Assembly (NCBI RefSeq): GCF_016651255.1
Contig: NZ_JAEKEG010000167.1
Span: 1-45,566 of the forward strand
Source: Pseudomonas sp. TH10
GTDB lineage: Bacteria; Pseudomonadota; Gammaproteobacteria; Pseudomonadales; Pseudomonadaceae
Direction: 5' to 3'
DNA length: 45,566 bases
Shown: piece after piece, positions 10,386-19,266 of the stretch
Position numbering within the stretch: position 1 is the first letter of the stretch
How the letters are laid out: every line of letters starts with the position of its first letter
Position numbers and translations under genes: made by a program
The notes under the pieces: generated by a model
The model's input: only the letters and a program-made list of their open reading frames with translations
Told to the model about the DNA's origin: nothing
Databases searched by the model: none

Positions 10386-10400
10386 TGGCACGCCCCCTGC
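10386..10400 (+). promoter_or_regulatory. Sigma54 promoter of the NrsZ-like sRNA
   Basis: TGGCACGCCCCCTGC matches the RpoN consensus (TGGCAC, then TGC) with GG and GC 10 nt apart. A start about 12 nt past the GC would be near 10412, just before the first hairpin of the repeat RNA. The known NrsZ is RpoN- and NtrC-dependent, which fits. Confidence 0.85.
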
Positions 10401-10411
10401 AATACCTCTTT

Positions 10412-10716
10412 CAGGTGATTCGATTCACCACCCGTTTCGGGGACCTTGGTACAGGCAGGCCGGGGATTCCCCTCTTTACACCGGGCTCACACCGCACAAG
10501 CGACGAGCCCAAACAGTTTTGGGGCCCTTGATACAGGCAGGTCAGGGGTTCCTTCTTTACACCGGGCTTTCGTCGCCATGCGCGAGCCCTGCCGTTTTGG
10601 GATCCTTGGTACAGGCAGGCCGGGGGTTCCCTCTTTACACCGGACCGACGCGTCACGCGAAGTCCACGCCGTTTTGGGAACCCTGATACAGGCAGGTCAG
10701 GGATTCCCGCTTTTAT
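10412..10716 (+). ncRNA. nrsZ: NrsZ-like nitrogen-regulated sRNA with four repeated hairpins
   Basis: Four imperfect direct repeats of about 78-82 nt begin near 10444, 10526, 10603 and 10681. Each folds into a hairpin with the same loop TACAGGCAGG; the stem bases change in pairs (TTGG with CCGG in copies 1 and 3; TTGA or CTGA with TCAG in copies 2 and 4), and the outer GGGGA or GGGA pairs with TTCCCC or TTCCC. That covariation is strong evidence for selection on RNA structure. The last hairpin runs into CTTTT and may be the terminator. NrsZ of P. aeruginosa lies at the same place behind ntrC, is sigma54-driven and is built of similar repeated stem-loops that are processed. From memory that RNA has three stem-loops, so four here would be an expansion. 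The ends are estimates. Confidence 0.85.
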
Positions 10717-11153
10717 TGCTCGCGCAGATGAATCTCCAGCCGCCAGCGGTCATCGACCTCGCTGCCGGCCCAGTCGCCCTGCAGCGGCCGCGCCGCCAGC
10801 ACCGTCAGCAACAACCCACCATCACTCAAACGCACTCGCCAGTTCACGCTTTTATCATTGAGCTTGAGCTGCCCTTTCTGCGCCTTGCCTTCGGCCGCGA
10901 ATAGCAGCGCAAGGCTGCCGTCGACGATCTCGCCATGGGTCTTGGGTTCGTTGCTGAACCACACCACCAATCCGTCACTCGTCACCTCGACCTGTTGCAG
11001 CACGGTCGGGTCCGGCGTGGTCAGGCGGCCGATCATCAAACCGATCATCAAGCCGACAATCGCCAGCGAACCGATCACGCGCGGGAATAGTTTCGAACGG
11101 TTGTCCACAGGCGGCGTAGAATGCCGCTCATCTTTACCTTCGGAGCCGTGCAT
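10713..11153 (-). CDS. Hypothetical membrane-anchored protein
   Basis: A 146-residue product with a polar N-terminus, one membrane helix (about residues 28-45, VIGSLAIVGLMIGLMIG) and a C-terminal domain of beta-strand character, probably periplasmic. I do not recognise a named family, but a gene of this kind stands between ntrC and trmL in Pseudomonas. The upstream-most ATG (11153) overlaps the start codon of the divergent trmL gene in the sequence CATG, so the true start may be some codons downstream. Its stop codon lies in the T-tract that ends the NrsZ-like RNA, so the two transcription units converge. Confidence 0.75.
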   Translation of the reverse strand: MHGSEGKDERHSTPPVDNRSKLFPRVIGSLAIVGLMIGLMIGRLTTPDPTVLQQVEVTSDGLVVWFSNEPKTHGEIVDGSLALLFAAEGKAQKGQLKLNDKSVNWRVRLSDGGLLLTVLAARPLQGDWAGSEVDDRWRLEIHLREQ

Positions 11154-11607
11154 GTTTCACGTCATCCTTTTTCAACCAGAAATTCCGCCGAACACCGGCA
11201 ACGTTATCAGGCTGTGCGCCAACAGTGGCTGCCACCTGCATTTGATCGAACCGCTGGGTTTCGAGATGGACGACAAGCGTCTGCGCAGGGCGGGCCTCGA
11301 CTACCACGAGTATGCCACCCTGCAACGTCACGCGGATCTCGCCAGCTGCCTGGAAAGCCTCGGTCACCCGCGCCTGTTCGCCTTCACCACCAAGGGCTCG
11401 CGACCGTTCCACGATGCCAGCTTCGCCGAGGGCGATGCGTTCATGTTCGGTCCGGAAAGCCGTGGCCTGCCGCCAGAAGTACTGGACGCTCTTGCGGCCG
11501 AACAGCGCCTGCGCCTGCCGATGCGCGAAGGCTGCCGCAGCCTGAACCTGTCCAACACCGTCGCAGTCGCGGTGTATGAAGCCTGGCGCCAGAACGACTT
11601 CAAGTAA
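11152..11607 (+). CDS. trmL: tRNA (cytidine(34)-2'-O)-methyltransferase TrmL
   Basis: A 151-residue SPOUT methyltransferase that 2'-O-methylates the wobble base of tRNA-Leu isoacceptors. It starts MFHVILFQPEIPPNTGNVIRLC, the classic TrmL/YibK N-terminus. The knotted SAM-binding region has FGPESRGLP and the C-terminal RSLNLSNTVAVAVYEAWRQ. Length is normal for the minimal SPOUT type. It is divergent from the membrane protein gene at 10713. Confidence 0.95.
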   Translation: MFHVILFQPEIPPNTGNVIRLCANSGCHLHLIEPLGFEMDDKRLRRAGLDYHEYATLQRHADLASCLESLGHPRLFAFTTKGSRPFHDASFAEGDAFMFGPESRGLPPEVLDALAAEQRLRLPMREGCRSLNLSNTVAVAVYEAWRQNDFK

Positions 11608-11635
11608 CCCGAAGATTATTTTCGCCTGACAGAAA

Positions 11636-11702
11636 CAATCGCGGGCAAGCCCGCTCCCACAGGTTTTGCTCAATCCTGTGGGAGCGGGCTTGCCCGCGAT
11701 TG
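11636..11702. repeat. REPIN, perfect long hairpin
   Basis: CAATCGCGGGCAAGCCCGCT and its exact reverse complement end at 11702, with only about 13 nt between the two REPs. It lies between the convergent ends of trmL and secB and may act as a transcription stop. Confidence 0.9.
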
Positions 11703-11714
11703 CAGCAGCGCCGC

Positions 11715-12200
11715 TTATTGAACGGTTGGCGTCTCGCCGCTTTCCTGCATGCGCTGCAGTTCTTGCGCGTACAGGGCGTCGAAGTTCACCGGGGCCAGCA
11801 TCAGCGCCGGGAACGAGCCACGGGTGACCAGGCTGTCCAGGGTCTCGCGAGCATACGGGAACAGGATGTTCGGGCAGAACGCACCCAGCGTGTGGCTCAT
11901 CGAAGCCGCATCCAGGTTCTTGATCAGGAAGATACCGGCCTGTTGCACTTCAGCGATGAAGGCCACTTCGTCACCGTTTTTCACGGTCACGGACAGGGTC
12001 AGTACGACTTCGTAGAAATCGCCTTCGAGTTCTTTCTGGCGAGTGTTCAGATCCAGACCAACGGTCGGATCCCACTGCTGACGGAAGATCGCCGGGCTTT
12101 TCGGGGCTTCGAAGGACAGGTCGCGAACGTAGATGCGCTGCAAGGAGAATTGCGGTGCGGTGTCTTCTTCGCTGGCTGCAGTGTTCTGTTGGTCAGTCAT
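11715..12200 (-). CDS. secB: Protein-export chaperone SecB
   Basis: The 161-residue homotetrameric chaperone keeps preproteins unfolded and hands them to SecA. Recognisable parts are [19 protein letters not shown] near the N-terminus, the beta-sheet core, and the C-terminal [13 protein letters not shown], followed by an acidic tail that in the family contacts SecA. It lies upstream of no other minus-strand gene but downstream of grxC and the rhodanese-like gene, a typical secB neighbourhood. Confidence 0.97.
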   Translation of the reverse strand: MTDQQNTAASEEDTAPQFSLQRIYVRDLSFEAPKSPAIFRQQWDPTVGLDLNTRQKELEGDFYEVVLTLSVTVKNGDEVAFIAEVQQAGIFLIKNLDAASMSHTLGAFCPNILFPYARETLDSLVTRGSFPALMLAPVNFDALYAQELQRMQESGETPTVQ

Positions 12201-12257
12201 CTCAGATCCTTTCTGATCTTGGGTCTTTTAGGGAGTGCTGTACGTGGGTGCAGCCGT

Positions 12258-12512
12258 TCAGGCCTTGAGCAGCGCGTCGAGCTTGCCGGCGCGCTCCAGG
12301 GCAAATAAATCGTCACAACCGCCGACGTGCTGGCTGCCGATCCAGATCTGCGGCACGGACGTGCGCCCCGCTTTCTGGGCCATGGCGGCACGCACCTGCG
12401 GCTTGCCATCGACCTTGATCTCTTCGAAGGCCACACCTTTGTTCGCGAGCAGTTGCTTGGCTCGCATGCAATAAGGGCAGTAATCGCTGGAGTAGACGAT
12501 GACTTCGCTCAT
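12258..12512 (-). CDS. grxC: Glutaredoxin 3
   Basis: An 84-residue thioredoxin-fold protein with the dithiol active site CPYC at residues 12-15, the cis-Pro TSVPQIWI motif and the glutathione-binding GGCDD. It reduces disulfides with glutathione. It starts directly against the stop codon of the rhodanese-like gene, so the pair is likely co-transcribed, with secB 57 nt farther. Confidence 0.96.
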   Translation of the reverse strand: MSEVIVYSSDYCPYCMRAKQLLANKGVAFEEIKVDGKPQVRAAMAQKAGRTSVPQIWIGSQHVGGCDDLFALERAGKLDALLKA

Positions 12513-12926
12513 TTATTTCACCAGCGGCAGGTTGTCGCCTTTCCAGCTGGAGATCCCGCCGGACAGCTTGGCGGCGGTGAAGCCGGATTTCATCAGTTCG
12601 CGGGCGTGGGTGCCAGCAGTCTGGCCCAATGCGTCGACCAGAATGATGGTCTTGGCCTTGTGTTTTTCCAGCTCGCCGATACGCGCAGCAAGTTTGTCCT
12701 GGGGAATGTTCACGGCGCCAACGATGTGGCCGGCGGCGAAATCCTTCGCTGGGCGGATGTCCACCACCACGCCTGCTTCTTTGTTGACCAGCGCGGTCAG
12801 TTCGCCGGTGCTCAGGCTTTTACCGCCGCCCTGCATCGTGTGCGCCAGCAGCAGAGCCAGCAGTACGACGAAGATACCGACAAGAATGTAGTGGTTAGTG
12901 GCAAATTCAATCAGGTGAGCAACCAT
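12513..12926 (-). CDS. Membrane-anchored rhodanese-like protein (YibN type)
   Basis: From the ATG at 12926 the product is 137 residues: an N-terminal membrane helix (YILVGIFVVLLALLLAH) and a rhodanese fold (VVVDIRPAKDFAAGHIVGAVNIP, then LSGGISSWKGDNLP). At the place of the active-site Cys loop it reads LVDALGQTAG, with no cysteine, so sulfur transfer by the usual route is not expected. The earlier in-frame start (12974) would add a segment unlike the family. It precedes grxC and secB in the same direction. Confidence 0.88.
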   Translation of the reverse strand: MVAHLIEFATNHYILVGIFVVLLALLLAHTMQGGGKSLSTGELTALVNKEAGVVVDIRPAKDFAAGHIVGAVNIPQDKLAARIGELEKHKAKTIILVDALGQTAGTHARELMKSGFTAAKLSGGISSWKGDNLPLVK

Positions 12927-13079
12927 CGAAGGAGGTTCCAGGGCGTTAAAATGTCGGCCAGTATACACAGCCACTATGGTCGGCCAAACCCCGTCCGGCG
13001 GTGACGCGGTCGGAACTTAGCTTTAAACTCCAACTCCCTTTTCCATCGCCCTCTTCTTTATTAGCCACGAGTGGATTCC

Positions 13080-14609
13080 ATGACTACCACGCCTAAACCT
13101 TTGGTTCTGATGATTCTCGACGGCTTCGGTCACAGTGACAGCCACGAGTCCAATGCCGTTTATGCGGCAAACAAGCCTGTACTGGATCGCCTTTGCGCCA
13201 CCGTGCCGAACGGCTTGATCTCGGGCAGCGGCATGGACGTCGGCCTGCCGGACGGGCAGATGGGCAACTCCGAAGTCGGCCACATGAACCTCGGCGCCGG
13301 TCGCGTGGTGTATCAGGATTTCACCCGCGTGACCAAGTCGATCCGCGACGGTGAGTTCTTCGAGAACCCGACCATATGCGCCGCTGTGGATAAGGCCGTG
13401 GCCGCCGGCAAAGCCGTGCACTTCATGGGCCTGCTGTCCGATGGCGGCGTGCACAGCCACCAGGATCACCTGATTGCCATGGCCGAACTGGCGTTCAAGC
13501 GCGGCGCCGAAAAAATCTACCTGCACGCCTTCCTCGACGGTCGCGATACGCCACCGAAAAGTGCTGCATCGTCGATCGAACTGCTCGACGCGACCTTCCA
13601 GGCGCTCGGCAAGGGCCGCATTGCCAGCATCATCGGTCGCTACTTCGCCATGGACCGCGACAATCGCTGGGACCGCGTAGCCCAGGCTTACAACCTGATC
13701 GTCGATGGCAACGGCGAGTTCAATGCCGCCACCGCCCAGGAAGGCCTGCAAGCCGCCTACGACCGTGGCGAGAGCGACGAATTCGTCAAGGCCACCTCCA
13801 TCGGTGAGCCGGTCAAGGTCGAAGACGGCGATGCCGTGGTGTTCATGAACTTCCGCGCCGACCGCGCCCGGGAACTGACCCGAGTGTTCGTCGAGGACGA
13901 TTTCAAGGAATTTGCCCGCGCCCGCCAGCCGAAACTGTCCGGTTTTGTCATGCTGACCCAATATGCCGCCAGCATTCCTGCCCCATCGGCTTTCGCCGCA
14001 GGCAGCCTGGACAACGTACTGGGCGATTACCTGGCGAAAAACGGCAAGACCCAGCTGCGCATCGCCGAAACCGAGAAATATGCTCACGTGACCTTCTTCT
14101 TCTCCGGCGGGCGCGAAGAACCGTTCCCGGGCGAAGAGCGCATCCTGATCCCGTCGCCCAAAGTCGCCACCTACGACCTGCAGCCGGAAATGAGCGCACC
14201 GGAAGTCACAGACCGGATCGTCGACGCCATTGAAAACCAGCGTTATGACGTGATCGTGGTCAACTACGCCAACGGCGACATGGTCGGCCATAGCGGCGTA
14301 TTCGATGCAGCAGTCAAGGCGGTTGAGTGCCTGGACCTGTGCGTGGGCCGAATCGTGGACGCGCTGGAAAAAGTGGGCGGCGAAGCGCTGATCACCGCCG
14401 ACCACGGCAACGTCGAGAAAATGGCCGATGAAGAAACCCACCAGGCGCACACCGCGCACACCACCGAGCCAGTGCCGTTCATTTATGTCGGCAAGCGCGA
14501 CCTCAAGGTGCGTGAAGGCGGCGTGCTGGCGGACGTGGCACCGACCATGCTGAAACTGCTGGGCCTGGAAAAACCGACGGAAATGACCGGCACCTCGATT
14601 CTGGTGTAA
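13080..14609 (+). CDS. gpmI: 2,3-bisphosphoglycerate-independent phosphoglycerate mutase
   Basis: It interconverts 3- and 2-phosphoglycerate in glycolysis and gluconeogenesis with two Mn2+ ions. The product (509 residues from ATG 13080) has the alkaline-phosphatase-like metal sites LMILDGFG, the phosphoserine loop [10 protein letters not shown] (Ser64), RDTPPKS in the transferase domain, [10 protein letters not shown], and the C-terminal metal ligands [10 protein letters not shown] and [15 protein letters not shown] at 13071 is in frame but would add three residues not needed by the family. Confidence 0.96.
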   Translation: MTTTPKPLVLMILDGFGHSDSHESNAVYAANKPVLDRLCATVPNGLISGSGMDVGLPDGQMGNSEVGHMNLGAGRVVYQDFTRVTKSIRDGEFFENPTICAAVDKAVAAGKAVHFMGLLSDGGVHSHQDHLIAMAELAFKRGAEKIYLHAFLDGRDTPPKSAASSIELLDATFQALGKGRIASIIGRYFAMDRDNRWDRVAQAYNLIVDGNGEFNAATAQEGLQAAYDRGESDEFVKATSIGEPVKVEDGDAVVFMNFRADRARELTRVFVEDDFKEFARARQPKLSGFVMLTQYAASIPAPSAFAAGSLDNVLGDYLAKNGKTQLRIAETEKYAHVTFFFSGGREEPFPGEERILIPSPKVATYDLQPEMSAPEVTDRIVDAIENQRYDVIVVNYANGDMVGHSGVFDAAVKAVECLDLCVGRIVDALEKVGGEALITADHGNVEKMADEETHQAHTAHTTEPVPFIYVGKRDLKVREGGVLADVAPTMLKLLGLEKPTEMTGTSILV

Positions 14610-14633
14610 TTCGCCCGATCAAACACCGTAAAC

Positions 14634-14726
14634 CCTGTGGGAGCTGGCTTGCCAGCGATAGCAATCTGACAGCCAACAACTATGTTGAATGAGCAGACGC
14701 CATCGCTGGCAAGCCAGCTCCCACAG
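14634..14726. repeat. REPIN downstream of gpmI
   Basis: Inverted REP pair with the GTGGGAGCTGGCTTGCCAGC core, same subtype as 652-735, about 38 nt between arms. Confidence 0.9.
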
Positions 14727-14860
14727 TGGTTTATGGAGTTTTCGAAATGGAATTCGCTGTATTGCTTGGTCCAGTTATCACACAGGCCCAATTGGGCGTT
14801 TTTTTTGCAGCCTCGGGCGGGCATACTAGGCCGTCCCTTACCCTGGTGCCGCCCGCCTCT

Positions 14861-16147
14861 ATGCTCCGCGTCCTGATCGCCCTCGCTCTGACCTGCCTGC
14901 TCCAACCGGCCTTCGCTGACGAGCGCGCGCAAACCCAACAGCAGTTGGACGCCACGCGTCAGGACATTGCCGAGCTGAAAAAACTGCTGGGCAAGGTCCA
15001 GGAAGAAAAATCCGGCGTGCAGAAGGAGCTCAAGGGCACCGAGACCGAGCTGGGCAAGCTACAGAAACAGGTCGACGCCCTGCAGAAAGAACTGCAGAAA
15101 AGCGAATCCGAGCTGCAGCGACTCGATGCAGAGAAAAAAAAACTCCAGAGCGCGCGCACTGAACAGCAGCGATTGATCGCCATTCAGGCCCGTGCGGCCT
15201 ATCAGAACGGTCGGCAGGAATATCTCAAACTGCTGCTCAACCAGCAGAACCCGGAAAGATTCGCCCGCACCCTCACCTATTACGACTACCTGAGCCAGGC
15301 CCGCCTGGAGCAGTTGAAAAACTTCAACGAAACCTTGCGCCAGCTGGCCAATGTCGAAAAAGACATCGACATGCAGCAGGCTCAATTGCTGGTGCAGAAA
15401 AGCACGCTCGATAGCCAACGCGACGAACTGGAAAATGTCCGCAAGGAACGCCAGCAAGTCCTCGCCAAGCTCAACGATGACGTGAAAGCCCGCGACCAGA
15501 AACTGGCCGCGCGCGAGCAGGATCAGGCAGACCTGTCTAAAGTCCTTAAAACCATTGAAGAAACCCTGGCCCGTCAGGCCCGTGAGGCAGAAGAAGCGCG
15601 GCAGAAAGCGCTGATCGCCCAGCAGGAAGCGGAAAAAAAGCGTTTACGTGAGGCGCAGGCTGAAAACAGCGACGCCCCACGCAAACCAGCCAGATCAACA
15701 CCCGGCGCGCTGGTTTCCAGCAGCGGCGAGACCTTCGGTGGCCCTTTTGCTGCAACGCGGGGAAAACTTCCTTGGCCGGTTGATGGTCGACTGCTGGCAC
15801 GCTTCGGCGAAAGCCGTGGCGACGACGCCCGCACCAAGTGGGATGGCGTGATGATCAGCGCCTCCGCCGGCAGCCAGGTGCATGCCGTACACGGTGGTCG
15901 CGTCGTCTTCGCCGACTGGTTGCGTGGTGCCGGGCTGCTGGTGATCCTTGATCACGGCAACGGTTTTCTGAGTCTTTACGGTCACAACCAGACGCTGCTC
16001 AAGTCGGCCGGTGACGTGGTAAAAGCCGGTGAGTCGATCTCCACTGTCGGTAATAGTGGCGGTCAGGACACACCAGCGCTGTATTTCGCAATTCGTCAGC
16101 AGGGTCACCCGAGTGATCCGGCGCAATGGTGCCACGCGCAAGGATAG
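14861..16147 (+). CDS. envC: EnvC-like murein hydrolase activator
   Basis: A 428-residue periplasmic protein: signal peptide (MLRVLIALALTCLLQPAFA), a long coiled coil rich in Gln, Glu and Lys (about residues 22-260), and a C-terminal LytM/M23-type domain. The LytM domain lacks the usual catalytic residues: WDGVMI stands where H-x3-D is expected and YFAIRQQG where the HxH strand lies. That matches EnvC, a non-enzymatic activator of amidases at the division septum. The ATG at 14861 starts the signal peptide; the longer frame back to 14726 covers the REP and is rejected. ctpA follows 34 nt downstream. Confidence 0.9.
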   Translation: MLRVLIALALTCLLQPAFADERAQTQQQLDATRQDIAELKKLLGKVQEEKSGVQKELKGTETELGKLQKQVDALQKELQKSESELQRLDAEKKKLQSARTEQQRLIAIQARAAYQNGRQEYLKLLLNQQNPERFARTLTYYDYLSQARLEQLKNFNETLRQLANVEKDIDMQQAQLLVQKSTLDSQRDELENVRKERQQVLAKLNDDVKARDQKLAAREQDQADLSKVLKTIEETLARQAREAEEARQKALIAQQEAEKKRLREAQAENSDAPRKPARSTPGALVSSSGETFGGPFAATRGKLPWPVDGRLLARFGESRGDDARTKWDGVMISASAGSQVHAVHGGRVVFADWLRGAGLLVILDHGNGFLSLYGHNQTLLKSAGDVVKAGESISTVGNSGGQDTPALYFAIRQQGHPSDPAQWCHAQG

Positions 16148-16181
16148 GCGTTGAGTCACCAATTTTAGGAGTTCGTTCGAC

Positions 16182-17501
16182 ATGCTGCATTTGTCCCGTC
16201 TTACCTCGCTGGCCCTGACGATCGCCCTGGTGATCGGCGCGCCTCTGGCGTTTGCCGCTCAACCGGCCCCGGCCGTCGCTCCGGCAGGCACTGCCGCGAC
16301 CTCCAAGGCCCCGCTGCCACTGGATGAGTTGCGCACCTTTGCCGAGGTCATGGACCGGATCAAAGCGGCCTACGTCGAACCGGTGGACGACAAGACCCTG
16401 CTGGAAAACGCGATCAAGGGCATGCTCAGCAACCTCGATCCGCACTCGGCTTACCTCGGCCCTGAAGATTTCACCGAGTTGCAGGAAAGCACCAGCGGCG
16501 AATTCGGCGGCCTGGGCATTGAAGTCGGCTCCGAAGACGGCTTTATCAAAGTCGTCTCGCCAATCGATGACACGCCAGCATCGAAGGCCGGCATTCAGGC
16601 TGGCGACTTCATCGTCAAGATCAACGGTCAGCCAACGCGTGGCCAGACCATGACCGAAGCTGTCGACAAGATGCGCGGCAAGATCGGCCAGAAAATCACC
16701 CTGACTTTGGTACGTGACGGCGGCACGCCATTCGACGTGACCCTCGCCCGCGCGGTGATTCAGGTGAAGAGCGTGAAAGCGCAGCTGCTTGAATCGGGCT
16801 ACGGCTACATCCGCATCACCCAGTTCCAGGTCAAGACCGGCGAAGAGGTCTCCAAGGCCCTGGCGAAGATGCGCAAGGACAACGGCAAGAAGCTCAACGG
16901 CATCATTCTCGACCTGCGCAACAACCCGGGCGGCGTGTTGCAGGCAGCGGTGGAAGTGGTCGACCACTTCATCACCAAAGGCCTGATCGTTTACACCAAG
17001 GGCCGCATCGCCAACTCCGAACTGCGCTTCTCGGCCACCGGCAAAGACGAAAGCGAAGCGGTGCCGATGGTCGTGCTGATCAACGGTGGCAGCGCCTCGG
17101 CCTCGGAGATTGTCGCCGGCGCCTTGCAGGATCAGAAACGCGCCGTGGTCATGGGCACTACCAGTTTCGGCAAGGGCTCGGTGCAAACCGTGCTGCCACT
17201 TAATAACGACCGCGCCCTGAAGATCACCACGGCGCTGTACTTCACGCCGAATGGCCGCTCGATTCAGGCTCAGGGCATCGTCCCGGACATCGAAGTGCGC
17301 AAGGCGAAGATCACCAACGAAGCCGACGGCGATTACTTCAAGGAAGCCGATCTGCAAGGTCACCTGGGCAACGGCAATGGCGGCGAAGACAAGCCGACCG
17401 GCTCCGGCGGCAAAGCCAAGGCGATGCCGCAGGATGATGATTACCAGCTGGCCCAGGCGCTCAGCCTGCTCAAGGGTTTGAGCATCACCTCTGGCCGCTG
17501 A
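16182..17501 (+). CDS. ctpA: Carboxy-terminal processing serine protease, S41 family
   Basis: A 439-residue periplasmic protease. After a signal peptide (about residues 1-26) come an N-terminal helical segment, a PDZ domain (about 105-185, GLGIEVGSEDGFIKVVSPIDDTP) and the S41 core with the catalytic serine in NGGSASASEI (about 303-310) and lysine in FGKGSVQ (331). In P. aeruginosa CtpA, with a lipoprotein partner, degrades murein cross-link hydrolases; the partner is not in this window. The AAGG-like site before ATG 16182 and tight spacing suggest an operon with the envC-like gene. Confidence 0.94.
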   Translation: MLHLSRLTSLALTIALVIGAPLAFAAQPAPAVAPAGTAATSKAPLPLDELRTFAEVMDRIKAAYVEPVDDKTLLENAIKGMLSNLDPHSAYLGPEDFTELQESTSGEFGGLGIEVGSEDGFIKVVSPIDDTPASKAGIQAGDFIVKINGQPTRGQTMTEAVDKMRGKIGQKITLTLVRDGGTPFDVTLARAVIQVKSVKAQLLESGYGYIRITQFQVKTGEEVSKALAKMRKDNGKKLNGIILDLRNNPGGVLQAAVEVVDHFITKGLIVYTKGRIANSELRFSATGKDESEAVPMVVLINGGSASASEIVAGALQDQKRAVVMGTTSFGKGSVQTVLPLNNDRALKITTALYFTPNGRSIQAQGIVPDIEVRKAKITNEADGDYFKEADLQGHLGNGNGGEDKPTGSGGKAKAMPQDDDYQLAQALSLLKGLSITSGR

Positions 17502-17502
17502 G

Positions 17503-18279
17503 ATGTGCGTGCGGTTGCTGCTCGCCCTGTTGTGCTGCCTGGCGGGTGTTGCTCACGCGACGCCCGCCGCCGCCACGGCGCACAAGGCCTACATCAGCCT
17601 GATCATTGACGACCTGGGGCAGAACCTGCCCCGGGATCGCCGCGTGCTCGCGCTGCCTGGTCCGGTGACCACGGCAATCATGCCCGACACCCCGCACGCC
17701 ACCGAGTTTGCCCGCGAAGCCCATCGCGCGGGCAAGATCGTCATCCTGCACATGCCCATGGACCCGGCCACCGGGCCTTATGCGTGGCACCCCGAACTGC
17801 CCATCGAAGAACTCGAAAAACGCCTGAACGCCGCGTTCAAAATGGTTCCTTACACCGCTGGCATCAATAACCACATGGGCAGCCGCATGACCGCGCAACC
17901 GGTGGCGATGGCGTGGTTGATGGGTGAGTTGCAGCGCCGACACAAATTCTTTGTCGACAGCCGCACCAGCGCGCAGACCGTCGCTGCGCAACAGGCGCAG
18001 AAGATCGATCTGGCGAGTGTTTCGCGGGATGTGTTTCTCGATGACGAGCGTACTGAGGCGGCAATCTACACGCAGCTACAGACGGCAATCAGCCTGGCGC
18101 ACAAGCAGGGTTCGGCGGTGATGATCGGCCATCCGTATCCGCAGACGCTGGCGGTGCTGGAGCGAGAATTGCCGAAGCTGAAGGCCCAAGGGATTGAGTG
18201 GATTGATATTCGGCAGATGATCAGTGTGCGCAGTAACAAAGCCACTGCGGCACATGGGAAGGATGGCGTTTATCGCTAA
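17503..18279 (+). CDS. Divergent polysaccharide deacetylase family protein
   Basis: A 258-residue exported protein with a signal peptide (MCVRLLLALLCCLAGVAHA). It begins its domain with AYISLIIDDLGQNLPRDRRVLALPGPVT, which is the signature of the divergent polysaccharide deacetylase (YibQ) family. HMPMDP and GINNHMGSRMT correspond to the metal and active-site loops of the family, and IGHPYPQTLAVLE follows later. Substrate is unknown. It starts 1 nt after the ctpA stop, so the three genes envC-ctpA-this form one transcript serving the cell wall. Confidence 0.9.
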   Translation: MCVRLLLALLCCLAGVAHATPAAATAHKAYISLIIDDLGQNLPRDRRVLALPGPVTTAIMPDTPHATEFAREAHRAGKIVILHMPMDPATGPYAWHPELPIEELEKRLNAAFKMVPYTAGINNHMGSRMTAQPVAMAWLMGELQRRHKFFVDSRTSAQTVAAQQAQKIDLASVSRDVFLDDERTEAAIYTQLQTAISLAHKQGSAVMIGHPYPQTLAVLERELPKLKAQGIEWIDIRQMISVRSNKATAAHGKDGVYR

Positions 18280-18429
18280 AAGATCGCAGCCTTCGGCAGC
18301 TCCTACACGTCGGGGCGTTCGGCAACTCCTACACGTGGGTGCGTTCGGCAACTCCTTCACGTGGGTGCGTTCGGCCGCACCTGCAGGGTGGTGCGTTCGG
18401 CGTAGGAGCTGCCGAAGGCTGCGATCTTT
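18278..18429. repeat. Inverted repeat enclosing four 26-nt tandem repeats
   Basis: Outer arms (AAAGATCGCAGCCTTCGGCA from 18278 and its inverse ending at 18429) are the element seen at 6052-6115. Between them are four head-to-tail units of exactly 26 nt at 18294, 18320, 18346 and 18372, each beginning CGGC and ending GCGTT. Units 2 and 3 differ at a single base; unit 4 is the most diverged. Lies between convergent genes. Confidence 0.9.
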
Positions 18430-18437
18430 CGATTTAC

Positions 18438-19193
18438 CTAGAGATAGCGCGCCATGATCTCATCCACCACGCCTTCCTTGCGCAACTGATCCAGCGCGGC
18501 CTGCAGTTTGGCAACGGTGGTATCCGGCACGTCTTTGTTCAGCGCCAGATACAGCTCGGCGCTGTTAAATCGCAACACCGTCTTCAGCCCCGTCACGCCA
18601 TCCTGCCGCGCCAGATAGCGCCCGGCCGGATCGCCCGTGGCCCATAGATCAATCTGGCCACTGACGAGTTTCTTGGCGTTGTCCTGATCACGCAACACCA
18701 CCACCGGCTTCAAGCCTTGCTTGGTCAGCGTCTCGGCAATCGCATCGCCCTTGTAGGCGCCGATCTTGTATTTGCGCGCATCGTTGAGAGTTTCGAGGGT
18801 GATCTTGCTGTCGGCCTTGGCCAACATGATCCAGTCGTCCGGGCCGATCGGCCCGACCCATTTGAAGAGTTTTTCGCGATCCGGCAGGCGCGCCATCACG
18901 AAGGCCCCGTAGCCGGGATTTTCCAGCGCAAGTTTGTAGACGCGCTCCCATGGGAAACGCAGGGTCAGGCTATAGGTAATGCCGGCGCGCTGGAACATCT
19001 CACGGACGATATCGGTGGCGATGCCGTTGATGTTCTCACCCTGGGCGAAGTTCTTGCCGTTCTTCGCCATGTTGTACGGCGGGAAGTTTTCGGTGAGGAG
19101 CACCAGATCGGTGTCAGGACTGTTTTCGGCCCGGGCGTTGTTGATGAGCAACAACGAGGCACTGGCGAGAACAAGAAGCAGGCGTTTGATCAT
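18438..19193 (-). CDS. Solute-binding protein family 3, periplasmic
   Basis: A 251-residue protein with a signal peptide (MIKRLLLVLASASLLLINNARA) and the type-2 periplasmic binding fold: LTENFPPYNM at the start, NGIATDIVREMFQRAGI, and a C-terminal lobe with LNKDVPDTTVAKLQAALDQLRKEG. It belongs to the polar amino acid binding family (SBP_bac_3). No permease or ATPase genes adjoin it, so it may serve a distant transporter or signal. It is 73 nt downstream of hisF on the same strand, a conserved neighbour in Pseudomonas. Confidence 0.88.
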   Translation of the reverse strand: MIKRLLLVLASASLLLINNARAENSPDTDLVLLTENFPPYNMAKNGKNFAQGENINGIATDIVREMFQRAGITYSLTLRFPWERVYKLALENPGYGAFVMARLPDREKLFKWVGPIGPDDWIMLAKADSKITLETLNDARKYKIGAYKGDAIAETLTKQGLKPVVVLRDQDNAKKLVSGQIDLWATGDPAGRYLARQDGVTGLKTVLRFNSAELYLALNKDVPDTTVAKLQAALDQLRKEGVVDEIMARYL

Positions 19194-19266
19194 GTCGGGC
19201 TACCGAAATCCATGGCGTGCCCAAGAGTGCCTTGGGTACGCCATGCTGTCCACTGGCCTGTACGGT

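Noticed and set aside
10440..10716. Regular repeats read as a CRISPR array
   Set aside because: Units are imperfect, about 80 nt, fold with compensating stem changes, follow a sigma54 promoter, and no cas genes are near. An sRNA explains them better.
14861..16147. The envC-like protein as an active M23 endopeptidase
   Set aside because: The metal-binding His and HxH residues of LytM enzymes are absent, so it is called an activator.
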